Source: Virgibacillus_O xinjiangensis (GTDB lineage Bacteria > Bacillota > Bacilli > Bacillales > Amphibacillaceae). From it: a stretch of DNA of 64,000 nt. Where the stretch lies: positions 62,001 to 126,000 of the forward strand of contig NZ_JBHRSA010000041.1 in NCBI RefSeq assembly GCF_042643145.1, read 5' to 3'. Every line of letters begins with the position of its first letter. Position 1 is the first letter of the stretch. Positions 7,496 through 15,786 of the stretch are shown in pieces. The position numbers and the translations under genes were made by a program. The notes beneath the pieces are model-generated. The model did no database searches. It had not been told where the DNA came from and saw nothing but the letters and a program-made list of their open reading frames with translations.

Positions 7496-7669
7496 ATGGA
7501 CCAAATAATAGAACCAGTGGAGCCTGAACTACCCATGGCCATCCTAATGAAAAAAGAAGAAATGATAGAACTTGGACTGAGATATGGTTTAGCCAATGAA
7601 AAAACAATTGAATGCAGCCAGCAGCTGGATGATCTCCTGAACAAATTCACACATGGAGAGATTCGGTAA
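7496..7669 (+). CDS. Spo0E-family aspartyl-phosphate phosphatase
   Basis: A 57-residue protein. The C-terminal two-thirds (EEMIELGLRYGLANEKTIE, then SQQLDDLLNKF at about 41-51) show the Spo0E signature S-x-x-LD-x-L(I/L), in which the Asp is part of the active motif. Family members dephosphorylate Spo0A-P and delay sporulation. The ATG at 7496 follows GAGGGG; an internal Met18 at 7547 could be an alternative start. Monocistronic with a following terminator. The identity rests on the short motif. Confidence 0.65.
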   Translation: MDQIIEPVEPELPMAILMKKEEMIELGLRYGLANEKTIECSQQLDDLLNKFTHGEIR

Positions 7670-7695
7670 AGACCGACACATAATAGAAGCAAAAG

Positions 7696-7736
7696 AAGAA
7701 ATCCCTGAGGCAATAGCGATGCATCAGGGATTTCTT
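7696..7736 (+). terminator. Terminator after Spo0E-like gene
   Basis: A 13-bp stem AAGAAATCCCTGA (7696-7708) with TCAGGGATTTCTT (7724-7736), then TAGTTTCG. Confidence 0.8.
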
Positions 7737-7818
7737 TAGTTTCGCTCGATGGACGTTCACAGGCATGCAGCCCCTTAGAGATGGGTATAGTTCTCTACTA
7801 GGAAAGGAGGAACCGTCC

Positions 7819-9363
7819 ATGAATCAGAAACGAGACGAAAAAAATCTCCCAGATCATTCTGCTTCCTATTGGAGAAAAGATAAAATATCAAAGATTTTTC
7901 CACCTCTAAAAGAAAATATCAAAGCCGACACCACTATTATCGGCGGCGGCATGACCGGCATTCTTGCAGCTTATATGCTGGCACGTGAAGGGAAAAATGT
8001 TGTATTACTGGAAGGCTCTTCCCTTCTCGACGGAACCACCGGCTTCACCACAGCTAAAGTAACCGCCCAGCACGACGTGATGTACAGCCAGTTGATTGAG
8101 ATGCATGGAGAAGAACAGGCTGGCTTTTATTATGATGCACAAGTGGAGGCTATGGATGAAATCAGGGCGATCATCGATAGACATGAGATTGATTGTGATT
8201 TTAAGTATCAAGATGCCATCCTCCATGCAGGCACAGGCCAAGGAAAGCGAATGCTGAAGAAAGAGAAACATGCTTATGATATGATCGGCATCAAAGGTGA
8301 GCTGACCGATCAGACCTCTCTTCCCTTTCATACCGAGAAGGCATTGATCATGAAAGATCAGGCACATTTTCATCCGGTGAAATTCTTAGAAGCGATCGTC
8401 AAGGAAGTTGAAAAGAGCGGTGGCCGTATCTATGAAAATACCACTGCCCTCTCGACTGAAAGCAGTGATGAGGGTATGACGGTGAAAACAAAAGGAGGGT
8501 ATGATGTCCAATGCAGACATGCAATAATGGCCACCCACTTTCCTTTCGATGATAAGAAAGGATTCTACTTTTCCCGGCTCCATCCAAACCGCTCCTATAC
8601 CTTGGCAGTCAAAACAGAAAAGAACATTCCCGATGGTATGTATCTTGGCATCGACCAACCGAGCTTTTCGATGAGACATGCTGAAATGGGCGGCGAAAAA
8701 ATAGCCATCTTTGGTGGCGAGGGGCATAAGACTGGAAAGAGTATAGACACCCTGCAGCATTTTGAGAATATTCGTCGGTTCGTTGACAATTATTATGGAA
8801 TAAAAGAGGTCCTGCACAGATGGTCTGCACAGGATCTAACTCCACCCGATGAAGTGCCGTACATCGGCCAGGCCGTCACAGGGCAGCCCGGTCTACTTGT
8901 AGCAACAGGTTATAAAAAATGGGGAATGACGAACAGTATGGCTGCAGCAACCCTGCTGCGGGACCTGATTCTGGGAAAAGAAAACCGTTATAAAGAACTG
9001 TTTGCCCCTACAAGGACACACTTGAAGAAAGAAACCGGCAAAGCAATTCTCAAGGAACTGGCTGATGACGGCGCACAAATGATGAAATCTCATCTGAAGC
9101 GGAGAGAAAAACATGTCGATGAACTAAAAAATGGTGAGGGCGCCATTGTCAGTATAAAAGGAAAAAGAACTGGGGCTTATCGAGACGAACAAGGGGAACT
9201 GCATTTAATTGATCCAACCTGCACCCATATGAACTGTGGGGTGGATTGGAATAATGGTGAAAAAAGCTGGGATTGCCCGTGTCACGGATCACGTTTCTCT
9301 TGCACTGGAGAAGTCATCGAAGGACCAGCTGTTGAGCCCCTGAAAAAATTGAATAACCAATAG
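7819..9363 (+). CDS. yhfW: FAD oxidoreductase with C-terminal Rieske domain (YhfW-like)
   Basis: A 514-residue two-domain enzyme. An N-terminal DAO-type FAD domain shows the dinucleotide motif TIIGGGMTG (about 39-47) and LLEG, with GLLVATGYKKWGMTNSM near residue 375. The C-terminal Rieske domain (about 435-514) carries [2Fe-2S] ligands Cys468-x-His470 and Cys486-x2-His489, plus Cys473 and Cys488 placed for the stabilising disulfide. The layout matches B. subtilis YhfW. The start at 7819 follows AAAGGAGG. It is a cytosolic electron-transfer oxidoreductase; the substrate is unknown. Confidence 0.8.
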   Translation: MNQKRDEKNLPDHSASYWRKDKISKIFPPLKENIKADTTIIGGGMTGILAAYMLAREGKNVVLLEGSSLLDGTTGFTTAKVTAQHDVMYSQLIEMHGEEQAGFYYDAQVEAMDEIRAIIDRHEIDCDFKYQDAILHAGTGQGKRMLKKEKHAYDMIGIKGELTDQTSLPFHTEKALIMKDQAHFHPVKFLEAIVKEVEKSGGRIYENTTALSTESSDEGMTVKTKGGYDVQCRHAIMATHFPFDDKKGFYFSRLHPNRSYTLAVKTEKNIPDGMYLGIDQPSFSMRHAEMGGEKIAIFGGEGHKTGKSIDTLQHFENIRRFVDNYYGIKEVLHRWSAQDLTPPDEVPYIGQAVTGQPGLLVATGYKKWGMTNSMAAATLLRDLILGKENRYKELFAPTRTHLKKETGKAILKELADDGAQMMKSHLKRREKHVDELKNGEGAIVSIKGKRTGAYRDEQGELHLIDPTCTHMNCGVDWNNGEKSWDCPCHGSRFSCTGEVIEGPAVEPLKKLNNQ

Positions 9364-9367
9364 AAAC

Positions 9368-9399
9368 AACTCCTTGGACGTGTGGAAGTCCAAGGAGTT
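9368..9399 (+). terminator. Terminator between yhfW-like and ykuD-like genes
   Basis: AACTCCTTGGAC (9368-9379) pairs perfectly with GTCCAAGGAGTT (9388-9399), followed by TTACC. Confidence 0.75.
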
Positions 9400-9481
9400 T
9401 TACCTATGGCAGCACGCTCGCAACACATGGGTTTTATGCATAGGATGCATTATCCTACTTTCAACCATGGAGGTATTTACA

Positions 9482-9976
9482 TTGATCCATACTGTGAAAA
9501 CAGGCGAAACACTTATACAGATTTCCAGAGATTACCGGACACCGCTGCCTGCAATCCTCAGCGCCAATCAAGGAATAACCCCGGATCTCATCTATCCTGG
9601 CCAATCGATTGTCATCCCAGGCCTTCCTTCCCCACAATCCATCCCGTATCAAATTGATATATCACTAAATAATTTCCGGCTGCGACTACTGCAAAATGGA
9701 GGAATTGTTAAGCAATATCCTATTGCTGTTGGCCGCATGTTACATGAGACTCCAACAGGGAATTTTGTCATCGTCAACAAAGCCCCCAATCCAGGAGGGC
9801 CTTTCGGCACCATGTGGATGAGTTTATCCAAGCAGCATTATGGGATTCACGGAACGAACGATCCGAGTTCTATAGGGAAAGCCGTCTCCTTAGGCTGTAT
9901 CCGGATGTATAACAGGGATGTAGAAGAACTGGCAGCTATCGTTCCAAATGGCACAATGGTCACCATCCATCCATAA
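9482..9976 (+). CDS. ykuD: L,D-transpeptidase YkuD
   Basis: A 164-residue protein read from a TTG start at 9482, eight bases after GGAGG. This gives exactly the length and layout of B. subtilis YkuD; an ATG-initiated upstream extension (9374) would add 36 unrelated residues. An N-terminal LysM (about 2-46) binds peptidoglycan, then the YkuD catalytic domain has His123 (GIHGTN) and Cys139 in SLGCIRM with Arg141. It forms 3-3 cross-links or related bonds in the wall or spore cortex. It has no signal peptide, as in YkuD. Confidence 0.85.
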   Translation: MIHTVKTGETLIQISRDYRTPLPAILSANQGITPDLIYPGQSIVIPGLPSPQSIPYQIDISLNNFRLRLLQNGGIVKQYPIAVGRMLHETPTGNFVIVNKAPNPGGPFGTMWMSLSKQHYGIHGTNDPSSIGKAVSLGCIRMYNRDVEELAAIVPNGTMVTIHP

Positions 9977-10001
9977 ACCACGTAACAGCAAATAGGCCTT
10001 G

Positions 10002-10466
10002 TCAGGAGCTGTAGAGACGTGACCGGAACAAAGACCTCCGCGTTATTTTATAAAATTGATAGGCAAGTGCGTTCGGTACCAGATAAGAGAAAAAAGTAAA
10101 TATTATATTCCATCCATTCCCATACACCAGCCAATCAACCGAAAGCAAGATGAACTCCAATCCGGTTATCAGCAAGGAAAAGAGCACCAATCCGGCAACC
10201 GGCTTATCAGATGATTGAATAAAGTAAACCATATAAGCTGCGGTTATGGGATAAGCCCCCAAAATATAAGGCATTTGAGATAAGATCGGTATTGCTTCGA
10301 GAGGCAATAGCAGCCAAAATCCAAGCTGTAAGCCAATTACGTTCACAAACAGGGATTCAATCATAACGAAAAGAACCATGATTTTAAGTAGAATGCTGTC
10401 CATTTTCAGCAACCAGACAGCGGCAAACCACGGAAGTATGAAACCAATTAGAGTATGGACGATCAT
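10002..10466 (-). CDS. Small integral membrane protein, unknown
   Basis: A 154-residue protein with four to five predicted membrane helices (for example about 5-24, 30-50, 60-85, 92-115, 120-140) and a basic C-terminus (KITRRSLFRSRLY). The ATG at 10466 is preceded by AGGTGG; an upstream in-frame TTG (10493) has no site. It resembles the uncharacterised CBO0543-type membrane proteins of Bacilli, from memory only. It converges with ykuD. No function can be proposed. Confidence 0.6.
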   Translation of the reverse strand: MIVHTLIGFILPWFAAVWLLKMDSILLKIMVLFVMIESLFVNVIGLQLGFWLLLPLEAIPILSQMPYILGAYPITAAYMVYFIQSSDKPVAGLVLFSLLITGLEFILLSVDWLVYGNGWNIIFTFFSYLVPNALAYQFYKITRRSLFRSRLYSS

Positions 10467-10598
10467 AAAACCACCTGCTAGTATACTTCCCAATAGATAT
10501 ACATCGTATAAGGTAACAACGAAAAAACAGATGATGCATATATCCCGTCGATACCGGGTATTGGTCTATGAAGACATCACTAAGAGGAGGCTGATACA

Positions 10599-11198
10599 AT
10601 GGACAAAAAAATTATCGGTGGCGTATTCTCCAGCGTGGATACAACGGAACGGGCAATCAGGGAATTGAAAGAACATGGCTATGGAACCAATGATATTTCC
10701 ATATTTGCACAGGATAAGAATAAAGTGAATGTCATTGAAAATGAAACAAATACCGGAGTAAGCACCAATGATGAAGGACGCGGCAAAAATGCTGGAAAAG
10801 GTGCTGGCATTGGAGCTGCATCCGGTGGTGTACTTGGCGGTCTCGGCGGATTAATTGCCGGTCTCGGAATGCTGGCCATCCCTGGCATCGGGCAAGTAGC
10901 TGCTGCTGGACCACTAGTTTCCGCTCTAACCGGTGCGGGTGTAGGGGCAGGCGGCGGTGGAATTGTCGGGGCCTTAGTCGGGGCCGGCATTCCAGAAGAG
11001 CATGCCAAGCAGTATGAAGGATATCTGAAAGACGGAAAAATCATTGTATTGGTGGAAGCCGATGAAGACAACGAAAACAATGTATACCGTACCTTCCTGT
11101 CTAATGATACAGAGAACCACAGCATGTATCCAAATGATGTAGTGACTAGCCACAACACAAACCAGACCAGTCGTAGCAGGACTGCAACCCGTCGCTAA
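10599..11198 (+). CDS. General stress protein, YflT/GS17M-type
   Basis: A 199-residue protein: an N-terminal alpha/beta domain beginning MDKKIIGGVFSSVDTTERAIREL (heat-induced stress protein YflT type), a long Gly/Ala-rich region at about 60-130 with glycine-zipper character (LGGLGGLIAGLGM), a second alpha/beta segment (AKQYEGYLKDGKIIVLVEAD), and a Ser/Thr/Arg tail. Related proteins are SigB-dependent in Bacillus. The glycine-zipper stretch suggests membrane association. AAGAGGAGG precedes the ATG. A GGGTAT at 10556-10561 could be a SigB -10, but no good -35 is seen. Confidence 0.7.
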   Translation: MDKKIIGGVFSSVDTTERAIRELKEHGYGTNDISIFAQDKNKVNVIENETNTGVSTNDEGRGKNAGKGAGIGAASGGVLGGLGGLIAGLGMLAIPGIGQVAAAGPLVSALTGAGVGAGGGGIVGALVGAGIPEEHAKQYEGYLKDGKIIVLVEADEDNENNVYRTFLSNDTENHSMYPNDVVTSHNTNQTSRSRTATRR

Positions 11199-11218
11199 TC
11201 TATAGATTGGCATTTACT

Positions 11219-11244
11219 GCCACCCATGTTCGGGTGGCTTTTTT
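11219..11244 (+). terminator. Terminator after the stress protein gene
   Basis: GCCACCC (11219-11225), loop ATGTTC, GGGTGGC (11232-11238), then six T. Confidence 0.9.
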
Positions 11245-11375
11245 CTTTTTGTAAAAGTCATCAGCTCTGTCTATAATAATAGATGAATAATGTAAGGGAA
11301 TTGTCAAAGTTCGCTACCACATTTAATGGTAAGCTATAAGGAGGATATTCAATTTACATATAGAGAGGTGTCTTC

Positions 11376-12053
11376 ATGAAAGACAAAAATTCAACACTAA
11401 AAATAGCAGTCATCATTACTATTGTCGTCTTTGGTTTGATTGCTGCTCTGGTGGTATTGAATAACAACCAGACGACAGATCAGATAGAATCCACAGGAGA
11501 GCAGCCTCCAATCGAGGGCCAACCGACGATGGGTGAAGCAGATGCTCCTGTCAGTGTCGTAGAATTCGGGGATTTCAAATGTCCATCCTGTAAAGCATGG
11601 GGGGAGATGATTTATCCTCAATTGCTCAACGATTATGTCGACACGGGTAAAATCCAGTTCTCTTATATCAATACTTTGTTTCACGGGGAAGAATCCAGGC
11701 TAGCCGCACTGGCTGCTGAATCCGTCTACAGTCAAAATTCCGACGCATATTGGGATTTTCAAAAAGCCTTGTACGACGAACAGCCGGATGCACATGACAT
11801 GGAGTGGGTAACAGAGGAGAAAATTCTCGAAGTGGCCGGCAAGATCTCCGGTATTGGTACCGACCAGCTCGCTACAGACTTGGAAGAGAAAACATTCATG
11901 GAAGAAGTGAATGAAGATGAGGAGCTTGTCTCCGAATTCAATGTACAATTCACTCCCAGCATCATGATCAACGACATCATGGTGGAAGACCCATTTGATT
12001 ATGAAGCGATTACCGACCTGATTGATCAAGAGTTGGAAAGGACAGAAGAATGA
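11376..12053 (+). CDS. bdbD: Thiol-disulfide oxidoreductase BdbD (DsbA-like)
   Basis: A 225-residue membrane-anchored thioredoxin-fold protein: N-terminal helix (about 9-29), then a DsbA-type domain with the active site Cys69-Pro-Ser-Cys72 (FGDFKCPSCKAWG), identical to the CPSC of B. subtilis BdbD, and the cis-Pro loop FTPSIMIN near residue 197. It oxidises cysteines in exported proteins. Its stop overlaps the start of bdbC by four bases (ATGA), so the pair is co-translated. The Ca-binding and helical insertion regions of BdbD are retained in length. Confidence 0.9.
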   Translation: MKDKNSTLKIAVIITIVVFGLIAALVVLNNNQTTDQIESTGEQPPIEGQPTMGEADAPVSVVEFGDFKCPSCKAWGEMIYPQLLNDYVDTGKIQFSYINTLFHGEESRLAALAAESVYSQNSDAYWDFQKALYDEQPDAHDMEWVTEEKILEVAGKISGIGTDQLATDLEEKTFMEEVNEDEELVSEFNVQFTPSIMINDIMVEDPFDYEAITDLIDQELERTEE

Positions 12054-12475
12054 GCAGGAATCAACTTTTGCTGTACTTCGCCTGGTTCGTATCTTTAACC
12101 GCCACACTTGGCAGTCTTTATTTCAGTGAAATCCGGGGATTCATCCCCTGTGAACTATGCTGGTACCAGCGCATCCTCATGTACCCGCTCACCCTTATCC
12201 TGGGGATAGGGACATTCCAGAATGATTGGAGTGTCAAAAAGTATGTATTGCCACTGGCCAGCATTGGGTGGTTCATCTCTCTGTTCCATTATCTGGAGCA
12301 AAAGGTACCGGGTTTCGCGGAAATCAAACCATGCGTGAACGGCGTCCCATGTACCACCGAGTATATAAACTGGGGTGGTTTCATCACCATTCCATTTTTG
12401 GCATTCACCGCTTTTTCACTCATCATCTTCATGATGTTGCTTGCCCGTCTTCCTAAAACTGGGCAGAAAAGTTAA
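12050..12475 (+). CDS. bdbC: Disulfide-reoxidising membrane protein BdbC (DsbB-like)
   Basis: A 141-residue, four-helix membrane protein. The first extracellular pair is in PCELCWYQR (about residues 34-37) and the second pair lies in the loop KPCVNGVPCTTEYI. The residues CWYQR after the first pair are the DsbB quinone-binding signature. It passes electrons from BdbD to menaquinone. Overlaps bdbD by ATGA. In B. subtilis this pair is needed for ComGC and other disulfide proteins, which fits the presence of competence gene coiA later in the window. Confidence 0.9.
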   Translation: MSRNQLLLYFAWFVSLTATLGSLYFSEIRGFIPCELCWYQRILMYPLTLILGIGTFQNDWSVKKYVLPLASIGWFISLFHYLEQKVPGFAEIKPCVNGVPCTTEYINWGGFITIPFLAFTAFSLIIFMMLLARLPKTGQKS

Positions 12476-12566
12476 AGAGACTCATCATGTTGGATCTTGC
12501 AGAGCGCAACTACTGCTTTCCAAGGTCCACAATGGATGAATCATCCATTATACGGAGGGATTACTA

Positions 12567-13478
12567 ATGTGGTTGGAATTACAAATATTCGGGTTCCGCG
12601 CTCTGTGGAGCCCTTACTTTTTATTATGGATAATAATACTGGGCGTGGCCTATTACCTGATTACCGGGCCATATCGCCATAAATTCGGTGGGACAGAATT
12701 GCCTCGCCGGGAACAATATATCTATTTCTATACAGGTCTGTTCCTATTATATGCAGTAAAGGGTTCACCAGTTGACTTGATGACCCATATCACCCTGACT
12801 TCCCATATGGTCCAGATGGCGATTTATTTGCTTGTATTCCCGATTCTCATGATCAAGGGGATTCCGGAATGGATGTGGAGGAAAATTGTATACGCCCCGG
12901 GGATCAAACCCGTTTTCAAATTGGTGACACGGCCGATCATATCGATGCTGCTATTCAATGTATTGTTTTCCCTATACCATCTGCCTGTCATCTTTAATTT
13001 CACTAAATCATCACCTGTGGCCCATACGACAGTATCGATCATCTTATTGGTTGCTGCATTTATTGTTTATTTCCCGTTATTATCACCGTTGAAGGAACTC
13101 GATACCCTTCGCCCAGTACTGAAGATAGGCTATATCCTAGCCAACAGTGTGTTGATTACACCCGCATGCGTCTTGATCATATTTGCTGATACTCCATTAT
13201 ACGCCGCTTATACTCAAGACGGCTCTTGGCTGCAGGCATTGAGTCTCTGTGTTCCAGGCGGAGTTCTCTCTGGTCTAGCTCCGACACTGTCGGGTCCAGA
13301 AGTATTTACTTCTATGGAAACGTTGGAAGATCAACAGTTGGGCGGTATCATTATGAAAATCATGCAGGAAATTACGTATGGTACCATTTTAACTTCCATT
13401 TTCTTTGGGTGGTTCAATAAAGAAGAGGTCGATAAAATCGACCCCCTGCCTGAAGAAATGAACGGAAATCACCTATAA
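12567..13478 (+). CDS. ctaG: Cytochrome c oxidase assembly factor CtaG
   Basis: A 303-residue, seven-helix membrane protein of the caa3_CtaG family. Conserved blocks include THITLTSHMVQM (His pair in the first half), FSLYHLP, TPACVLIIFADTPLYAAY and GGIIMKIMQEI with the C-terminal helix. It is required for copper insertion and assembly of caa3 cytochrome oxidase. Adequate GGAGGG precedes the ATG, and a perfect 17-nt palindrome (12532-12548) lies just before that site. No ctaCDEF genes are in the window. Confidence 0.9.
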   Translation: MWLELQIFGFRALWSPYFLLWIIILGVAYYLITGPYRHKFGGTELPRREQYIYFYTGLFLLYAVKGSPVDLMTHITLTSHMVQMAIYLLVFPILMIKGIPEWMWRKIVYAPGIKPVFKLVTRPIISMLLFNVLFSLYHLPVIFNFTKSSPVAHTTVSIILLVAAFIVYFPLLSPLKELDTLRPVLKIGYILANSVLITPACVLIIFADTPLYAAYTQDGSWLQALSLCVPGGVLSGLAPTLSGPEVFTSMETLEDQQLGGIIMKIMQEITYGTILTSIFFGWFNKEEVDKIDPLPEEMNGNHL

Positions 13479-13502
13479 AGGAAAATATAACGGAGGTATA
13501 GC

Positions 13503-13640
13503 ATGAAAGGAAAAATTGCAGTCTTTGCCCTACTCTTGTTCACCGCGGTTTTTCTGGTCTTCGGCTGGGTTTTGCTGCAGGATGTGATTGCGGATCATCA
13601 ATTGGAAGAACCTGACAGCATCATCAATGGTCTTCATTAG
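13503..13640 (+). CDS. 45-residue single-pass membrane protein downstream of ctaG
   Basis: ATG at 13503, 24 bp after ctaG and preceded by CGGAGG. It encodes MKGKIAVFALLLFTAVFLVF, then a short acidic tail ending INGLH. One membrane helix spans about residues 5-26. The tight spacing and the shared terminator make it the second gene of the ctaG operon. No family is recognised. A role as a small accessory subunit in oxidase assembly is a guess based only on position. Confidence 0.6.
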   Translation: MKGKIAVFALLLFTAVFLVFGWVLLQDVIADHQLEEPDSIINGLH

Positions 13641-13661
13641 CATCCGGCATATCTACACAAT

Positions 13662-13702
13662 AGAAAGGTTCCATCTCTCCATGAAGAGAATGGAACCTTT
13701 CT
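13662..13702 (+). terminator. Terminator of the ctaG operon
   Basis: AGAAAGGTTCCAT (13662-13674) pairs perfectly with ATGGAACCTTTCT (13690-13702), with further inner pairs TCT/AGA, then TTCATTTG. Confidence 0.85.
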
Positions 13703-13795
13703 TTCATTTGGAACCAGAAGACGCATTTTTAGCAAGGCTGCAGGAAAGGGCCTACCTCCCTCACATCAGGGAGTGGAATAGCTAACATAAGAGTA

Positions 13796-13840
13796 CAGTG
13801 GTTCCACTTCGGAGGATTCTGAACCTCCGCATATCCACTG
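13796..13840. repeat. Two-tier inverted-repeat element
   Basis: Outer arms CAGTGG (13796-13801) and CCACTG (13835-13840) enclose inner arms CGGAGG (13810-13815) and CCTCCG (13824-13829). It lies in the 360-bp gene-free stretch 13641-14000. No T-run follows, so it is not a standard terminator. The rest of that stretch (13841-13990) shows only a TACTATAATAGTAG AT-rich patch and the hydrolase ribosome binding site. Confidence 0.45.
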
Positions 13841-14000
13841 CCCACCATAACTGTTTCATATCATCAACGGCCCTACTATAATAGTAGATATTCAGTGTCC
13901 CCCCATTGTTTCTAAGCTATCGTGCGATTATCTGTGGGGAGCGGCCGATGACTAGCGATAACATAAAATTATAGGTTGCCCTTGGTAGGAGGATGAATAA

Positions 14001-14957
14001 ATGAGAGAACAGCAAGTGATCATTGAAGGGAACTACGACCTGGCAGGAACTCTGACCCTGCCGCAGGAAGAGCAGGAAGTCTATCCATTGATGGTCATGG
14101 TCCACGGAAGCGGGGATCTGGACAGGGATGAGAATACCAAACATCTGCGAATCAATACATTTAAAGAGATAAGTGATTTCGTGGTAAAAAAGGGCATAGC
14201 TACGTTGCGGTATGACAAACGTGGGGTCGGCGAAAGTGAAGGCGACTTTTATAAAGCTGGTCTATTTGACCTCATAGAAGATGCGATCAGCCTCCTTCGA
14301 TTCGGTAAGAACCACCCGCAAGTGGATGCACATAGGATTATTCTGCTGGGGCATAGCGAAGGAAGTATCATTGCACCAGCCATCCACGCACAGGAGCCGG
14401 TAAGCGGCATGGTCCTGCTTGCCGGAACAGCAGAACCGCTGTCTGAGACAACTACTTGGCAGCGGGAAAAGATGAAGGAAGACATCAAGAATGCTATCGG
14501 GTTTGAAGGCTGGCTGTTGCGCTTGTTGAACGTCGATAGGAAAATTGAAAAATTGAACCGTAAAGTCATGGATAGAATCGAAAACTCAACGGAGGATGTG
14601 ATCCGTTACCGTGGGAAAAAAATCAATGCCAAATGGGACCGCGAACATCGCCAATATAATATCCGTGACTATCTGCCGCAAGTGGAATGCCCAGTGCTTG
14701 CCATCACTGGAACGAAGGATGTCCAGGTGAAACCTTGGGATTTGGAGGAAATCGCTGAACTGTCATCCGGCCCATGTGATACCCACCTGATTGAAGACAT
14801 GTCCCATATTCTGCGGAGAACAAATGAACAGAGGTTCAGTAAAATTCTCAAAGACTATAAAAGACAAGTCAAAGAACCAATCGACCAAGAGGTACTGGAG
14901 ATTATTGGCGAATGGCTGGAGGGCAATATTAACCAAGCAGAAGAAAAAAATAGTTGA
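14001..14957 (+). CDS. Alpha/beta hydrolase (S9/dienelactone-hydrolase-like)
   Basis: A 318-residue cytosolic alpha/beta-hydrolase. Visible are the oxyanion region VMVHGSGDLDRDE (about 33-44), the nucleophile elbow GHSEGS with Ser119, an acid candidate in the strand TGTKDVQVKPWD (about 235-246), and a His in DMSHILRR (about 262). The DKRGVGESEGDF block is typical of the prolyl-oligopeptidase-related hydrolases annotated YtaP/YtmA-type. The substrate is unknown. TAGGAGG precedes the ATG. Stands alone, convergent with bioY; no clear terminator lies between them. Confidence 0.8.
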   Translation: MREQQVIIEGNYDLAGTLTLPQEEQEVYPLMVMVHGSGDLDRDENTKHLRINTFKEISDFVVKKGIATLRYDKRGVGESEGDFYKAGLFDLIEDAISLLRFGKNHPQVDAHRIILLGHSEGSIIAPAIHAQEPVSGMVLLAGTAEPLSETTTWQREKMKEDIKNAIGFEGWLLRLLNVDRKIEKLNRKVMDRIENSTEDVIRYRGKKINAKWDREHRQYNIRDYLPQVECPVLAITGTKDVQVKPWDLEEIAELSSGPCDTHLIEDMSHILRRTNEQRFSKILKDYKRQVKEPIDQEVLEIIGEWLEGNINQAEEKNS

Positions 14958-15013
14958 AAGAGAAAAGAATTGTTGGGGTTAGGGATCAAATCAAAGCAAG
15001 GATGGTCTGCCGT

Positions 15014-15592
15014 TTAGGCAATTGACCGTCCTTTCCCTTTCTCAGGCTTGTACACTGTTCCACGTATTCGATAAGCCAGTCCTCCGGCCAGTATGGAAAA
15101 AATGATGTCCTTCGGCAAAGGTGGCAGCATCCATAACCAAGCCAGAGCATATCCGATTTTCTCCGGAGCTTCCAACCAGAGTTGATAGGCCAGGTACATC
15201 CAATTCGTACCAATGAAGTAATTGACGGCCAACCCTATCATTGCTCCCGCCATATAGGTGGTTTTAGTAGCACTCCTCTCGATAATCTTACCTGCCACAT
15301 AAGCGACTAGGATGTACGATAGGATAAATCCAAATGTCGGTCTGATCAAAACAGAAGGTCCTCCAAAGAATTGCGAGAATACAGGTGCCCCCGCAAACCC
15401 GATGAGCATATATACTGTCATGGATATCGCACCAAGCCTGCTACCTAGTATAAGTCCAGATAATATACTGAAAAAAGTCGTCAATGTAATCGGCACCCCT
15501 CCAATCACAAGGAAAGAAGCAATATTTGCGCCAATTGCCATCAATGCAGCAAACAATGCAGCAAGTGTAATATCCAGCGGCCGCAACTTCAT
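15014..15592 (-). CDS. bioY: Biotin transporter BioY
   Basis: A 192-residue, six-helix S component of an ECF or solitary biotin transporter. The family pattern is clear: LAALFAALMAIGANI, GGVPITLTTFF, LIGFAGAPVFSQFFGGPSVL, RPTFGFILSYIL, YFIGTNWMY and DIIFSILAG. It imports biotin; ECF ATPase genes are not nearby. AGGGGGG precedes the ATG. Upstream is a sigma-A promoter overlapped by a BirA-type operator, so it should be shut off when biotin is plentiful. Confidence 0.92.
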   Translation of the reverse strand: MKLRPLDITLAALFAALMAIGANIASFLVIGGVPITLTTFFSILSGLILGSRLGAISMTVYMLIGFAGAPVFSQFFGGPSVLIRPTFGFILSYILVAYVAGKIIERSATKTTYMAGAMIGLAVNYFIGTNWMYLAYQLWLEAPEKIGYALAWLWMLPPLPKDIIFSILAGGLAYRIRGTVYKPEKGKGRSIA

Positions 15593-15629
15593 GAAAATCC
15601 CCCCTCTTCCTTATATATTGTCTGAAAAC

Positions 15630-15681
15630 AGGATATAGGAATACAACTTCAGTGTCAACTGATTATCCAAATCAGTTGACT
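15630..15681 (-). promoter_or_regulatory. bioY promoter with BirA (biotin repressor) operator
   Basis: Palindrome TGTCAAC (15653-15659), N15, GTTGACT (15675-15681), within a longer near-perfect inverted repeat. The B. subtilis BirA site has the form TGTTAAC-N15-GTTAACA, so spacing and symmetry agree. On the reverse strand the left arm supplies -35 TTGACA (15658-15653), followed by 17 bp and TATCCT (15635-15630). Binding would occlude the -35. Confidence 0.75.
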
Positions 15682-15734
15682 GAATGATATGCCAGCTAGC
15701 TGCTCTCTCTGCTCCTGACCTATCTGTCTCAATA

Positions 15735-15771
15735 AAAAAAGCCGGAAGTTCCCAGACAGGAAACAACCGGC
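15735..15771 (-). terminator. Terminator of the coat-like gene
   Basis: Reverse strand: GCCGG (15771-15767) and CCGGC (15745-15741) with inner TTTCC/GGAAC-type pairing, followed by seven T. Confidence 0.75.
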
Positions 15772-15786
15772 ATATGAATGTACCTA

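Noticed and set aside
10536..10561. Possible SigB promoter before the stress protein gene
   Set aside because: GGGTAT is present at 10556-10561, but nothing like GTTTAA lies 12-15 bp upstream.
13588..13785. Forward frame ending in LQERAYLPHIREWNS
   Set aside because: It overlaps the 45-codon gene at 13503 and the ctaG terminator, and has no ribosome binding site. Residues 13690-13785 look slightly protein-like but I cannot support a gene.
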